A stretch of DNA of 64,000 nt from Enhydrobacter sp. (GTDB taxonomy: Bacteria; Pseudomonadota; Alphaproteobacteria; Reyranellales; Reyranellaceae). Under the pieces are notes generated by a model. The model was not told where the DNA came from and did no database searches. It saw nothing but the letters and a program-made list of their open reading frames with translations. This document shows positions 9,665 through 16,643 of this stretch, piece after piece; positions within the stretch are counted from its first letter, which is position 1; the number at the start of each line of letters is the position of its first letter. The stretch spans positions 1,858,473 to 1,922,472 of the forward strand of contig CP075528.1 of the NCBI GenBank assembly GCA_025808875.1, in the 5' to 3' direction. A program made the translations under genes and the position numbers.

Positions 9665-11002
9665 GTGCCCGACTCGCCGCTGGTCAATTCGGATCTGCAA
9701 TCCGCGCTCGCCGAGGCGCGGCAGGCCTATGTCGACCGCAACCCCAGGAGCCTCGCGCGCCACAACGAGGCCTGCGCGGCGATGCCGGGCGGCAACACGC
9801 GCACCACCCTGCACAACGGCCCGTTTCCGCTCACCGTGGTGCGCGGCGAGGGCTGCCGGCTGTGGGACGCCGACGGCCACGAGTACATCGACGTGCTGGG
9901 CGAATACACCGCCGGCATCTACGGCCACTCCCATCCGGTGATCCGCGCCGCCATCGACAAGGCGCTGGACCACGGCTGGAACTATGCCGGCCGCAACGAG
10001 CACGAGGGCACGCTCGCCAGGCTGATCGCCTCGCGCATCCCCTCGATCGAGCTGGTGCGCTTCACCAACTCGGGCACCGAGGGCAACGTCATGGCGCTGG
10101 CCGGCGCCCGCGTCTTCGCCCAGCGCAGCGGCCGGTCCAAAGCGACCAAGGTCATGGTGTTCCACGGCGGCTACCACGGCGGCGTGCTCTATTTCGTCTC
10201 CGGCGGCTCGCCGGTGAACATGCCCTACGAATACGTCGTGGCGCCCTACAACGACGTCGAGGGCACGCGCGCGCTGCTGGCGAAGCACGGCGAGGAGATA
10301 TTCGCCGTCCTGCTCGAGCCGATGCAGGGCAGCCACGGCTGCCTGCCCGGCGATCCGGCGTTCCTGAAGATGGTGCGCGAGGAGACCCGGGCGCGCGGCA
10401 TCACCATGATCTTCGACGAGGTCATGACCTCGCGCCTCTCGCCCGGCGGCTTGCAGCAGAAGCTCGGCGTCATCCCCGACATGACCACGCTCGGCAAATA
10501 TATCGGCGGCGGCATGTCGTTCGGCGCCTTCGGCGGCCGGCGCGACATCATGGAGCTGTTCGATCCGACCAAACCGGATTCGCTGCCGCACGCCGGCACC
10601 TTCAACAACAACGTGCTGACCATGGCGGCCGGCGTCGCGGGCTACGGCGAGATCTACACACCCGCGGCGGCCGAGGCGCTGAACGCCAGGGGAGAGAAGA
10701 TCCGCGAGCGGCTGAACGCGATCTGCCGCAAGGCGGGCGTCGCCTTCCAGTTCTCCGGCATCGGCTCGATGATGACGGCGCATGCCACGACGCGGCCGAT
10801 CCGCACGGCGGCCGACATCGCCACCTCGAACCAGGACGCCAAGGAGCTGTTCTTCTTCGACATGTCCGCGGCCGGCATCTGGATCGCCCGCCGCGGCTTC
10901 GTCGCCCTGAACATCATGATCGGCGACGGCGAGGGCAACCGCTTCGTCGCCGCCGTCGAGGAGTTTGTCGCAGCCCGAAAGGCCCTGTTGCAGCCGCAAT
11001 GA
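9665..11002 (+). CDS. Class III aminotransferase (glutamate-1-semialdehyde aminomutase-like)
   Basis: The 445-residue PLP enzyme starts at GTG after AGGAG. Family landmarks are the N-terminal GGNTRTTLHNGPFPLTVVRG, FTNSGTEGNVMALAGAR (phosphate-binding loop), VFHGGYHGGVLYF, the cofactor aspartate in MIFDEVMTSR, and the Schiff-base lysine in TTLGKYIGGGMSFGAFGG. It resembles hemL-like catabolic aminotransferases more than the housekeeping enzyme. The organism also has hemA (C4 haem pathway), so a role in haem synthesis is unlikely. Its neighbours suggest it removes an amino group in the same degradation route as the oxidase and ureohydrolase. Confidence 0.88.
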   Translation: MPDSPLVNSDLQSALAEARQAYVDRNPRSLARHNEACAAMPGGNTRTTLHNGPFPLTVVRGEGCRLWDADGHEYIDVLGEYTAGIYGHSHPVIRAAIDKALDHGWNYAGRNEHEGTLARLIASRIPSIELVRFTNSGTEGNVMALAGARVFAQRSGRSKATKVMVFHGGYHGGVLYFVSGGSPVNMPYEYVVAPYNDVEGTRALLAKHGEEIFAVLLEPMQGSHGCLPGDPAFLKMVREETRARGITMIFDEVMTSRLSPGGLQQKLGVIPDMTTLGKYIGGGMSFGAFGGRRDIMELFDPTKPDSLPHAGTFNNNVLTMAAGVAGYGEIYTPAAAEALNARGEKIRERLNAICRKAGVAFQFSGIGSMMTAHATTRPIRTAADIATSNQDAKELFFFDMSAAGIWIARRGFVALNIMIGDGEGNRFVAAVEEFVAARKALLQPQ

Positions 11003-11019
11003 ATGCCTATCTCATGTCT

Positions 11020-11106
11020 TGTCGTCCTGAGCGCAGCGAAGGACCTAGCAGAACGACCAGCGGCTCTGGGGCCAATGTGAGATCCTTCGCTGCGCTCAGG
11101 ATGACA
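11020..11106. repeat. Palindromic intergenic repeat, copy B
   Basis: Arms 11020-11046 and 11080-11106 repeat those of copy A. The arm-to-arm spacer contains ACCAGCGGCTCTGGGGCCAA, shared with copy C, so B and C are a tandem duplication of one 87-bp unit separated by 28 bp. It starts 18 bp after the aminotransferase stop. Confidence 0.8.
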
Positions 11107-11134
11107 AGGGAGAGCCACCATGAGTTCCTACCTC

Positions 11135-11221
11135 TGTCGTCCTGAGCGGAGCGAAGGACCTAACGGAGCGACCAGCGGCTCTGGGGCCAATGTGAGATCC
11201 TTCGCTGCGCTCAGGACGACA
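11135..11221. repeat. Palindromic intergenic repeat, copy C
   Basis: Arms 11135-11161 and 11195-11221 are near-perfect inverted repeats and match copy B including its spacer. The right arm ends 5 bp before the agmatinase ATG, so the only SD-like bases (AAGAAG) directly adjoin the stem. Arm variants in B and C (GTCGTCC versus GTCATCC) partly keep pairing. Confidence 0.8.
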
Positions 11222-11226
11222 AGAAG

Positions 11227-12204
11227 ATGAACGACTCCTCTCCCATGAGCTTCCCGCAGCCCGTCTCCGGCACGGTGACGCCGCGCTTCGGCGACGTGGC
11301 GACCTTCATGCGCCTGCCGCTGTTCAGGAATCCGGCCGACGTCGAGATCGGCATGGTCGGCGTGCCGTGGGACGGCGGCACCACCAACCGCCCGGGCGCG
11401 CGCCACGGCCCGCGCCAGATGCGCGACCTCTCGACCATGATGCGGCGCATCCATCACGTGACCGGCGTGGCGCCCTACGAACTGGCGCGCTGCGGCGATC
11501 TCGGCGACGCGCCGGTCAACCCGGCGAGCGTCGACGATTCGCTGGAGCGGATCGAGCGGCACTTCGCCAAGATTCACGCCGCCGGCGCCGTGCCCTTGTC
11601 GGCCGGCGGCGACCACCTGATCACGCTGCCCATCATGCGGGCGATCGCCAAAGGCGGCGCGCTCGGCATGGTGCATTTCGACGCCCACAGCGACACCTGG
11701 GACACCTATTTCGGCGGCTACAAATACACCCACGGCACGCCGTTCCGCCGCGCCGTCGAGGAGGGGCTGCTCGATCCCAGGCGCACGGTGCAGATCGGCA
11801 TCAGGGGCTCGCTCTACAAGCGCGACGACAACGACTGGGCGCGCGAGCAGGGCATGCGGGTGATCACCATCGAGGAATATTTCGACCTCGGCGTCGACAA
11901 GGTGATCGCCGAGGCGCGCCGCGTCGTCGGCGACGGCCCGGCCTATGTCAGCTTCGACGTCGACGGCCTCGACCCGGCCTACGCGCCCGGCACCGGCACG
12001 CCCGAGATCGGCGGCTACACCCCGCACGAGGCCCAGCGCATGCTGCGCGGCCTCAGGGGGCTGAACCTGGTCGGCGGCGATGTCGTCGAGGTCTCGCCGC
12101 CGTTCGACCAGAGCGGCAACACCGCCTTGGTCGGCGTCACCATGATGTGGGAGATCCTCTGCCTGCTCGCCGAATGCGTCGGCAAGAAGAAGGGGCGAGT
12201 TTAG
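11227..12204 (+). CDS. Agmatinase-family ureohydrolase
   Basis: The 325-residue protein carries all binuclear manganese motifs of the arginase/agmatinase superfamily: SAGGDHLITLP, MVHFDAHSDTWD and SFDVDGLDPAYAPGTGTPE. It hydrolyses a guanidino group to urea plus an amine. Related enzymes act on agmatine, guanidinobutyrate, guanidinopropionate or proclavaminate, and the sequence does not decide between them. It is the last gene of the catabolic cluster. The start was chosen at the first ATG after repeat copy C; MSFPQPVSG, six codons later (including ATG), is an alternative. Confidence 0.88.
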   Translation: MNDSSPMSFPQPVSGTVTPRFGDVATFMRLPLFRNPADVEIGMVGVPWDGGTTNRPGARHGPRQMRDLSTMMRRIHHVTGVAPYELARCGDLGDAPVNPASVDDSLERIERHFAKIHAAGAVPLSAGGDHLITLPIMRAIAKGGALGMVHFDAHSDTWDTYFGGYKYTHGTPFRRAVEEGLLDPRRTVQIGIRGSLYKRDDNDWAREQGMRVITIEEYFDLGVDKVIAEARRVVGDGPAYVSFDVDGLDPAYAPGTGTPEIGGYTPHEAQRMLRGLRGLNLVGGDVVEVSPPFDQSGNTALVGVTMMWEILCLLAECVGKKKGRV

Positions 12205-12300
12205 CGGGGCCTCATCATGTGATTGGCGCCGAGTAGCTTTACATTCGCGCTGCTGTTATCCGTCCGCCTATACATTTGGGTATCTCTGCGCGGAAGGCGT

Positions 12301-12477
12301 CTAACTGAACCGCTCCCATGCCGACTGGCGGGTGATCCCGAGCGCGGCGCCGATCTGCGCCCAGCTCACCTCGCGTGCCCGCAGGATGTCGACCACGCTC
12401 TGCAGCTGGCCGCCCTTGCCCTGGATCGTCTCCTCGATCGGCGCCAGGCGCTTGAGCAGGTCAGGTTTTCCTGACTG
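12301..12477 (-). pseudogene. Remnant of a small helix-turn-helix gene
   Basis: Read on the minus strand, 58 codons end at TAG (12303-12301) and finish with AREVSWAQIGAALGITRQSA followed by WERFS. This is the C-terminal helix-turn-helix typical of small bacterial DNA-binding proteins. Upstream an in-frame TGA (12480-12478) precedes it and no ATG, GTG or TTG start lies between, so the N terminus appears lost. The palindromes at 12460-12493 overlap its 5' edge. Confidence 0.55.
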
Positions 12478-12493
12478 TCAGGCAAGTCCTGAC
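12460..12493. promoter_or_regulatory. Two tandem palindromes, operator-like
   Basis: GTCAGG-4-CCTGAC (12460-12475) and GTCAGG-5-CCTGAC (12477-12493) are perfect 6-bp inverted repeats lying side by side. They sit 26 bp upstream of a promoter-like sequence and could be a repressor binding array or small hairpins. Confidence 0.45.
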
Positions 12494-12518
12494 GATGCGC
12501 GGGTCAATACGTTAGCGG

Positions 12519-12577
12519 TGGACAAAGGCCGTACAATACTGTATGTTCTGACCATACGGTTTGGAGGGTAGCGTATG
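12519..12577 (+). promoter_or_regulatory. Promoter with overlapping CATAC/GTATG half-sites and a start codon
   Basis: TGGACA (12519-12524), a 17-bp spacer and TATGTT (12542-12547) form a sigma-70-like promoter. GTATG (12541-12545) pairs with CATAC (12553-12557), and CATACG (12553-12558) pairs with CGTATG (12572-12577). GGAGGG lies 6 nt before the ATG at 12575. The arrangement looks like an autoregulated promoter whose gene body has been replaced or lost. Confidence 0.4.
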
Positions 12578-12800
12578 CCGAACCAGGCAGCCGGGCCTCT
12601 GGCAATCGTGACGCGTCGGGCGGAGAGGGTTTCTGCACTCCCTGCATTTTCCGCACCTGCCTCTTGTTTCGCGAGGACTCTCCCACAGCGGTCGCGACGG
12701 GGCTCTTGCGAAAAGTCCGAAAGTCGAATTTCCGCAATTCGCGCAATTTCCGCAGACGGGATTGATCCCGCGAGCGGGTCTTCTCGGGCGGCGGGGATGA

Positions 12801-12827
12801 TTTTTGGCATTTTTGGCATTTTTGGCA
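12801..12827. repeat. Three perfect tandem copies of TTTTTGGCA
   Basis: A 9-bp unit is repeated three times without change inside the non-coding region. It could expand or contract by slippage. Confidence 0.75.
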
Positions 12828-13074
12828 GGCACTTCATGTTTCGCGAGGTGCCCATGGTCTGCCCACGCACGCGGCCTTTGTCGGAAACGCGGCTATGCGG
12901 AAATTCGATTGTCGATGCCCTCCGTCCGCACCGGCACCGACGTGGAGTGTCCCACATCTGGAATCGGCTCACATTTTTTCCCATTGTTCTGATGGACGGG
13001 TCACAACATCTGGGCGCGCGACGGCGCGACGACCGGGCCTGCAAGGCTCGGCTTCTGTCGGAAATACGGATGTG

Positions 13075-13092
13075 CGGAAATTCGACTTTCCG
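13075..13092 (-). terminator. Small hairpin directly after the alcohol dehydrogenase stop
   Basis: CGGAAA (13075-13080) and TTTCCG (13087-13092) flank a 6-nt loop. On the minus strand the stem begins 3 nt beyond the TAA of the dehydrogenase gene. It is part of the repeated inverted arm. The short stem makes it a weak terminator candidate. Confidence 0.35.
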
Positions 13093-13094
13093 AG

Positions 13095-14240
13095 TTACGC
13101 CGCCAGCTCGAGGATCTCCCTCACCTGCGCCGGGCCGTCGATCGGGCGCGGGTTGCGTGGCACCCAGGGCGTGCCCATGGCCTGCGTGGCGATGCGCTCG
13201 AAATGCTCCCGGCCGACCTTCACCTCGCCGAGGCTGCGCGGCATGCCGAGGCCGCGGATGAACGTGTCGAGCACGTCGCCCGCCTCCTTGCCGGGCTGGC
13301 CCATGGCGGCGGCGATGCGCGCCTGGCGCTCGGCGTTGGCCGGTTTGTTCCAGCGCATCACCGAGGGCAGCATGATGCAGCTCGTGTGGCCGTGCGGGAT
13401 GTCGAACACCGCGCCCAGCACGTAGCCGATACCGTGGCTGGCGCCCATCGGCACGCCGGCGACCAGCGGCGCCATGGAGAGCCAGGCGCCGAGCTGGCAG
13501 TCGAGCCGCGCGTCCATGTCGGCCGGATCGGCCTTCACCCGGGCGAGCCCGCGCGTCAGCAGCGCGAGCCCGTGCAGGGCGGAGGCGTCGCCGTAGTCGG
13601 TCGCCTCGTTGGAGCAGATGCCCTCGACGCAGTGGTCGACGGCGCGGATGCCGGTCGAGAGCCAGAGCCACATCGGCGTGTGGCGCGTCACGACGGGATC
13701 GAGCACGACCGCCTGCGGCACGATGTCGGGATGGCGGAACAGCTCCTTCACCCTGGTGCGCTCGTCGGTGACGCCCGCGATCGGCGAGAACTCGCCGGCC
13801 GACAGCGTGGTCGGGATCGAGATCTGCCGCACCGTCGAGCCCTTCACCGGATGGGGTGCGCGCACCTTGTCCATGTCGTCGGCGTTGCGGATGTCGTTGG
13901 CGAGGCAGAGCTGGACCGCCTTCGCCCCGTCGGTGATCGAGCCGCCGCCCAGGGTGACGATCAGGTCGGCTCTGGCCGCACGCGCCTGCTCGGCCGCGGC
14001 GATCACCGCCTTGCGCGGCGTGTGCGGCGGCATGCTGGCGAAGGTGCCGACGCACTTGTTGCCGAGGGCGCGGCGCAGCTTCTCGATCTCGTCGGTCTCG
14101 CGGTCGAGCGTGCCCGACACCATCAGGAACACGCGGCTGGCGCCGTAGCGGCCGACCAATTCGGCCGCCGCCTCGGCGGCGGGCCGGCCGTAGATCACCT
14201 CGTCCATCTTGCTGAAGACGGCGCGTCCTGCCTTGGTCAT
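13095..14240 (-). CDS. Iron-containing alcohol dehydrogenase / maleylacetate reductase family
   Basis: The 381-residue enzyme has the NAD-binding half (DLIVTLGGGSITDGAKAV; SIPTTLSAGEFSPIAGVTDE) and the all-helical metal half (AVDHCVEGICSNEATDYGDA; GASHGIGYVLGAVFDIPHGH), where His residues and an Asp would hold Fe2+. The start at 14240 is preceded by GGAGGA 5 nt upstream; an open frame extends further but without an SD. It is transcribed away from the RyR-domain gene, with 65 bp between the two starts. Substrate (alcohol or maleylacetate) is not decided. Confidence 0.88.
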   Translation of the reverse strand: MTKAGRAVFSKMDEVIYGRPAAEAAAELVGRYGASRVFLMVSGTLDRETDEIEKLRRALGNKCVGTFASMPPHTPRKAVIAAAEQARAARADLIVTLGGGSITDGAKAVQLCLANDIRNADDMDKVRAPHPVKGSTVRQISIPTTLSAGEFSPIAGVTDERTRVKELFRHPDIVPQAVVLDPVVTRHTPMWLWLSTGIRAVDHCVEGICSNEATDYGDASALHGLALLTRGLARVKADPADMDARLDCQLGAWLSMAPLVAGVPMGASHGIGYVLGAVFDIPHGHTSCIMLPSVMRWNKPANAERQARIAAAMGQPGKEAGDVLDTFIRGLGMPRSLGEVKVGREHFERIATQAMGTPWVPRNPRPIDGPAQVREILELAA

Positions 14241-14305
14241 GCATTCCTCCCGAATTTGCCGGCAGCTTGGCCGACGGATAGGCTCGCGCCAAGGGCGGGG
14301 GAGAG

Positions 14306-16564
14306 ATGACCGGTTCGGACGCGGCGCGGCGGGCACGGGGCTTGCGGGCCGCCTTGGGCATCGGCCGGCTGGCGGCGCTCGGCCGGCGGGGCCTCGGCCA
14401 GGTCCGCGCCGTGCAGGCGGCGCGGCGCCTGCAGCCGGCGACGCGCCGCAGCGCCATCAAGGCGACGCTGATGGCGATCGCCTGCGTCCTCGGCTTCTGG
14501 GGGTTCCAGTCGCTGGCGCCGGCGGCCAAGCCGCCGCTCGACCCGTGGGCGCCCGCCGTGATCTGGCAGAATCTGTTTCGCACCCTGCAGCTCCTGACCA
14601 CGCAGTTTCCGCCCAACCTGCCGACCGACCTGCCGCTGCAGCTCCAAATCGCCCGCTTCGCCATGCCGATCTTCGCCGTGTGGATCGCCGCCTCGGCACT
14701 GCTGCGGCGCTTCAACCGGCCGCTGCTCGCCTGGTTCGCCGCGCTGTCGCGCGAGCATGTCGTGCTGCTCGGCGCCTCGGAACTCGCCCAGGCGCTGGCA
14801 CGCGCCTACCGCGCCCTCGGCCGGCCGGTGGTCGCGATCGTGCCGCCGGTCGCCGGCAACGTCGTCTCGCCGATGGAAGTGGCGGGTGCGCGTCTGGTCT
14901 TCGGTGCGCCGACCGACGCGGCGGTGCTGCGGCGCGCCGGCGCACAGCGTGCCGCCGCCCTGATCGCCGTCGACGATCTCGGCACGGGCGCGGTGGCGCT
15001 CGCCAGCGCCGTCGCGGCGGCCAACGACGGGCGCGCGCCGGAACGGCCGCTCACCTTCTTCCTGCGACTCGCCAACCGCGAGCTGCGCGGCCTGATGGCC
15101 AGCGAGATCGCCGCCGCCCTGCGCGAGAGCAGGGTGGACCTGCGCCTCTACGTGCGCGAACGCACGGTGGCGCGCGGCCTGCTCGGCCGCTACCCCGCCG
15201 ACTGGGGCCTGCCGCCGGGCGCGCACGACCTGCACGCCGTCATCGTCGGGCTCGACGACATGGGCGCGGAGATCCTGCTGCAGCTCGCGCGCGTCGCCGT
15301 GCCGGCGGCCGGACGGCGCACCGTGCTGACGGTGATCGATCGCCGGGCCGACGGGCTGCGGGAGCAGATGCTGGCCGAGAACCCCGGCCTCGCCGAATGC
15401 GCCGAGCTGCGCTTCGTCGAGGCGGAGGCCCAGGCGGGCGCGCTGCGTGCCGACGAGGCGCGCGGGTGGCTGCTCGAGCCGGTGCCGGCCACCGCGATCT
15501 ACGTCTGCGGCGGCGACGACCAGGCCAATCTTTCGATGGCGATCGCCTTGCGGCGGGCCTGCGGCCGGCTGGGCGTCGCGGCGCCGCCGCTGTTCGTCCA
15601 CCAGCGGGACGGCAACCTGCTGGTCGATGCGCTGCCACGCATGCATGCCGGCGCCTTCGACGCGCTGCGCGTCGTGGCGTTCGGCGGCCTCGAGCAGGAG
15701 GCCGATCCCTACTACCTGGTCGACGAGGAGATCGACGGCCTTGCGCGCCAGATGCACGAGGCCTATCTGCGCAACGCCCGCGGCGGCGCGGCCTCCGTGC
15801 CGTGGGCCGAGCTGCCCGATACCTACCGCACCGCCAACCGTTCGCAGGCCGACCACGCGCCGCTCAAGCTGCGCGCGCTCGGGCTGCACGCCACGACCGA
15901 CGCGGCGGACAAGGTCGAGCCGCCCGACGCCGACGGCCTCGAGCAGCTTGCCCGGCAGGAGCACGAGCGCTGGTGCCGCGACCGCTGGTTGGGCGGCTGG
16001 AGCTTCGGCACGCCGCGCGACGACGCCAACCTGCGCCATCCCGATCTGGTTCCCTACGACCGGCTGAGCGAGCCGGTGCGCGACCTCGACCGCCAGACCA
16101 TCCGCAACCTGCCGGCGCTGTTGGGCGAGCTGGGCATCGGCCTGCGCCGCGACCTCAGGATCGGCGTGTGGTTCGAGACGCCGGCGCTCGACGCCGATTC
16201 GTCGGCGGCCGCCATGGCCTCCGTCCTCGGCAAGCGGATGGCCGGCCGGCCGGCGCCGCACCTGCAATTGGTGCTGCCGTTGCGCTCGCCGGCCGAGGTC
16301 GCGCTGGCGACCACGCTGGCCCGCGGCGGCAGTGTCGGCGTCGACGTCGCCCTGTTGCGCCGCGCGGCGGGCGGAACCGATCTCGGCGCCGGTCTCGACC
16401 GCGACCGGGCGCGCGAACTGATCGCCGCCGCCGACCGCGCCTTCACGCTCGAGCGGACGGCGGGCGAGGCTGCGCCTTGGGCCGCGCTGCGGGCCGTCTG
16501 CCAAGTCGTGCTGGTCGCCCGGCTGGGTGGTGGGATAGAGGAAATCGCCGGCGTGCCCGGCTGA
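14306..16564 (+). CDS. Membrane-anchored protein with two TrkA-N-like Rossmann domains and a RyR domain
   Basis: The 752-residue product has two hydrophobic segments (about residues 51-70 and 115-134) separated by a 44-residue loop, like a two-helix channel but without a TVGYG filter. A TrkA-N-like nucleotide-binding domain follows (HVVLLGASELAQALARAYRA, from 151) and a second Rossmann-like unit (HAVIVGLDDMGAEILLQLA, near 310). From about 485 to 605 come two halves of a ryanodine-receptor RyR domain; the second half reads LARQEHERWCRDRWLGGWSF, then HPDLVPYDRLSEPVRDLDR. The last 150 residues are unassigned. Bacterial RyR domains are thought to sense small nucleotide-like ligands. It is convergent, 79 bp apart, with the TIR-FHA gene. 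Confidence 0.72.
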   Translation: MTGSDAARRARGLRAALGIGRLAALGRRGLGQVRAVQAARRLQPATRRSAIKATLMAIACVLGFWGFQSLAPAAKPPLDPWAPAVIWQNLFRTLQLLTTQFPPNLPTDLPLQLQIARFAMPIFAVWIAASALLRRFNRPLLAWFAALSREHVVLLGASELAQALARAYRALGRPVVAIVPPVAGNVVSPMEVAGARLVFGAPTDAAVLRRAGAQRAAALIAVDDLGTGAVALASAVAAANDGRAPERPLTFFLRLANRELRGLMASEIAAALRESRVDLRLYVRERTVARGLLGRYPADWGLPPGAHDLHAVIVGLDDMGAEILLQLARVAVPAAGRRTVLTVIDRRADGLREQMLAENPGLAECAELRFVEAEAQAGALRADEARGWLLEPVPATAIYVCGGDDQANLSMAIALRRACGRLGVAAPPLFVHQRDGNLLVDALPRMHAGAFDALRVVAFGGLEQEADPYYLVDEEIDGLARQMHEAYLRNARGGAASVPWAELPDTYRTANRSQADHAPLKLRALGLHATTDAADKVEPPDADGLEQLARQEHERWCRDRWLGGWSFGTPRDDANLRHPDLVPYDRLSEPVRDLDRQTIRNLPALLGELGIGLRRDLRIGVWFETPALDADSSAAAMASVLGKRMAGRPAPHLQLVLPLRSPAEVALATTLARGGSVGVDVALLRRAAGGTDLGAGLDRDRARELIAAADRAFTLERTAGEAAPWAALRAVCQVVLVARLGGGIEEIAGVPG

Positions 16565-16643
16565 TGGGCCACTGCAATCGGCCGATCCGCGCTCGGGCCC
16601 CTGGATGGGTCGATGGAGAGGACAGCAGGGGTCTGCGAGGGTA

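Larger units (their letters stand above)
12716..13093. repeat. Segment bounded by 21-bp inverted repeats, MITE-like
   Basis: Arms 12716-12736 and 13073-13093 are inverted copies with a single mismatch; the 18-bp core GAAAGTCGAATTTCCGCA is perfect. A third, direct copy (16 of 18) lies inside at 12896-12913. The segment is less G+C-rich than its neighbours and non-coding. No target-site duplication is visible next to the arms, so mobility is not proven. Confidence 0.5.
12205..13094. other. 890-bp gene-poor region between two converging genes
   Basis: No complete credible protein gene is visible here. The region holds, in order, an HTH gene remnant (12301-12477, minus), two tandem palindromes (12460-12493), a promoter/operator with SD and ATG (12519-12577), a 9-bp triplication (12801-12827) and an inverted-repeat-bounded segment (12716-13093). 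A forward frame of 228 codons starts at 12575 with a good SD, but its product is low-complexity, arginine/serine/proline-rich, runs into the 3' end of the dehydrogenase gene in antisense, and resembles no family I know. Confidence 0.6.

Noticed and set aside
9665..11002. Assigning the class III aminotransferase as HemL of haem synthesis
   Set aside because: The window contains a C4-pathway hemA, making a HemL role unnecessary, and the gene sits in a catabolic cluster.
11120..11226. Short frame starting MSSYLCRPERSEG before the agmatinase gene
   Set aside because: It is a translation of the palindromic repeat; the same peptide-like string arises wherever this repeat is translated.
12801..12827. 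Short tandem repeats as a CRISPR-like array
   Set aside because: Units are 9 bp without spacers, and no cas gene is present; it is a simple tandem triplication.
12575..13261. 228-codon forward frame with a good SD and promoter-like sequence
   Set aside because: The product is low-complexity, overlaps the dehydrogenase 3' end in antisense and crosses the inverted-repeat segment. I report its regulatory head as a finding but do not call a gene.
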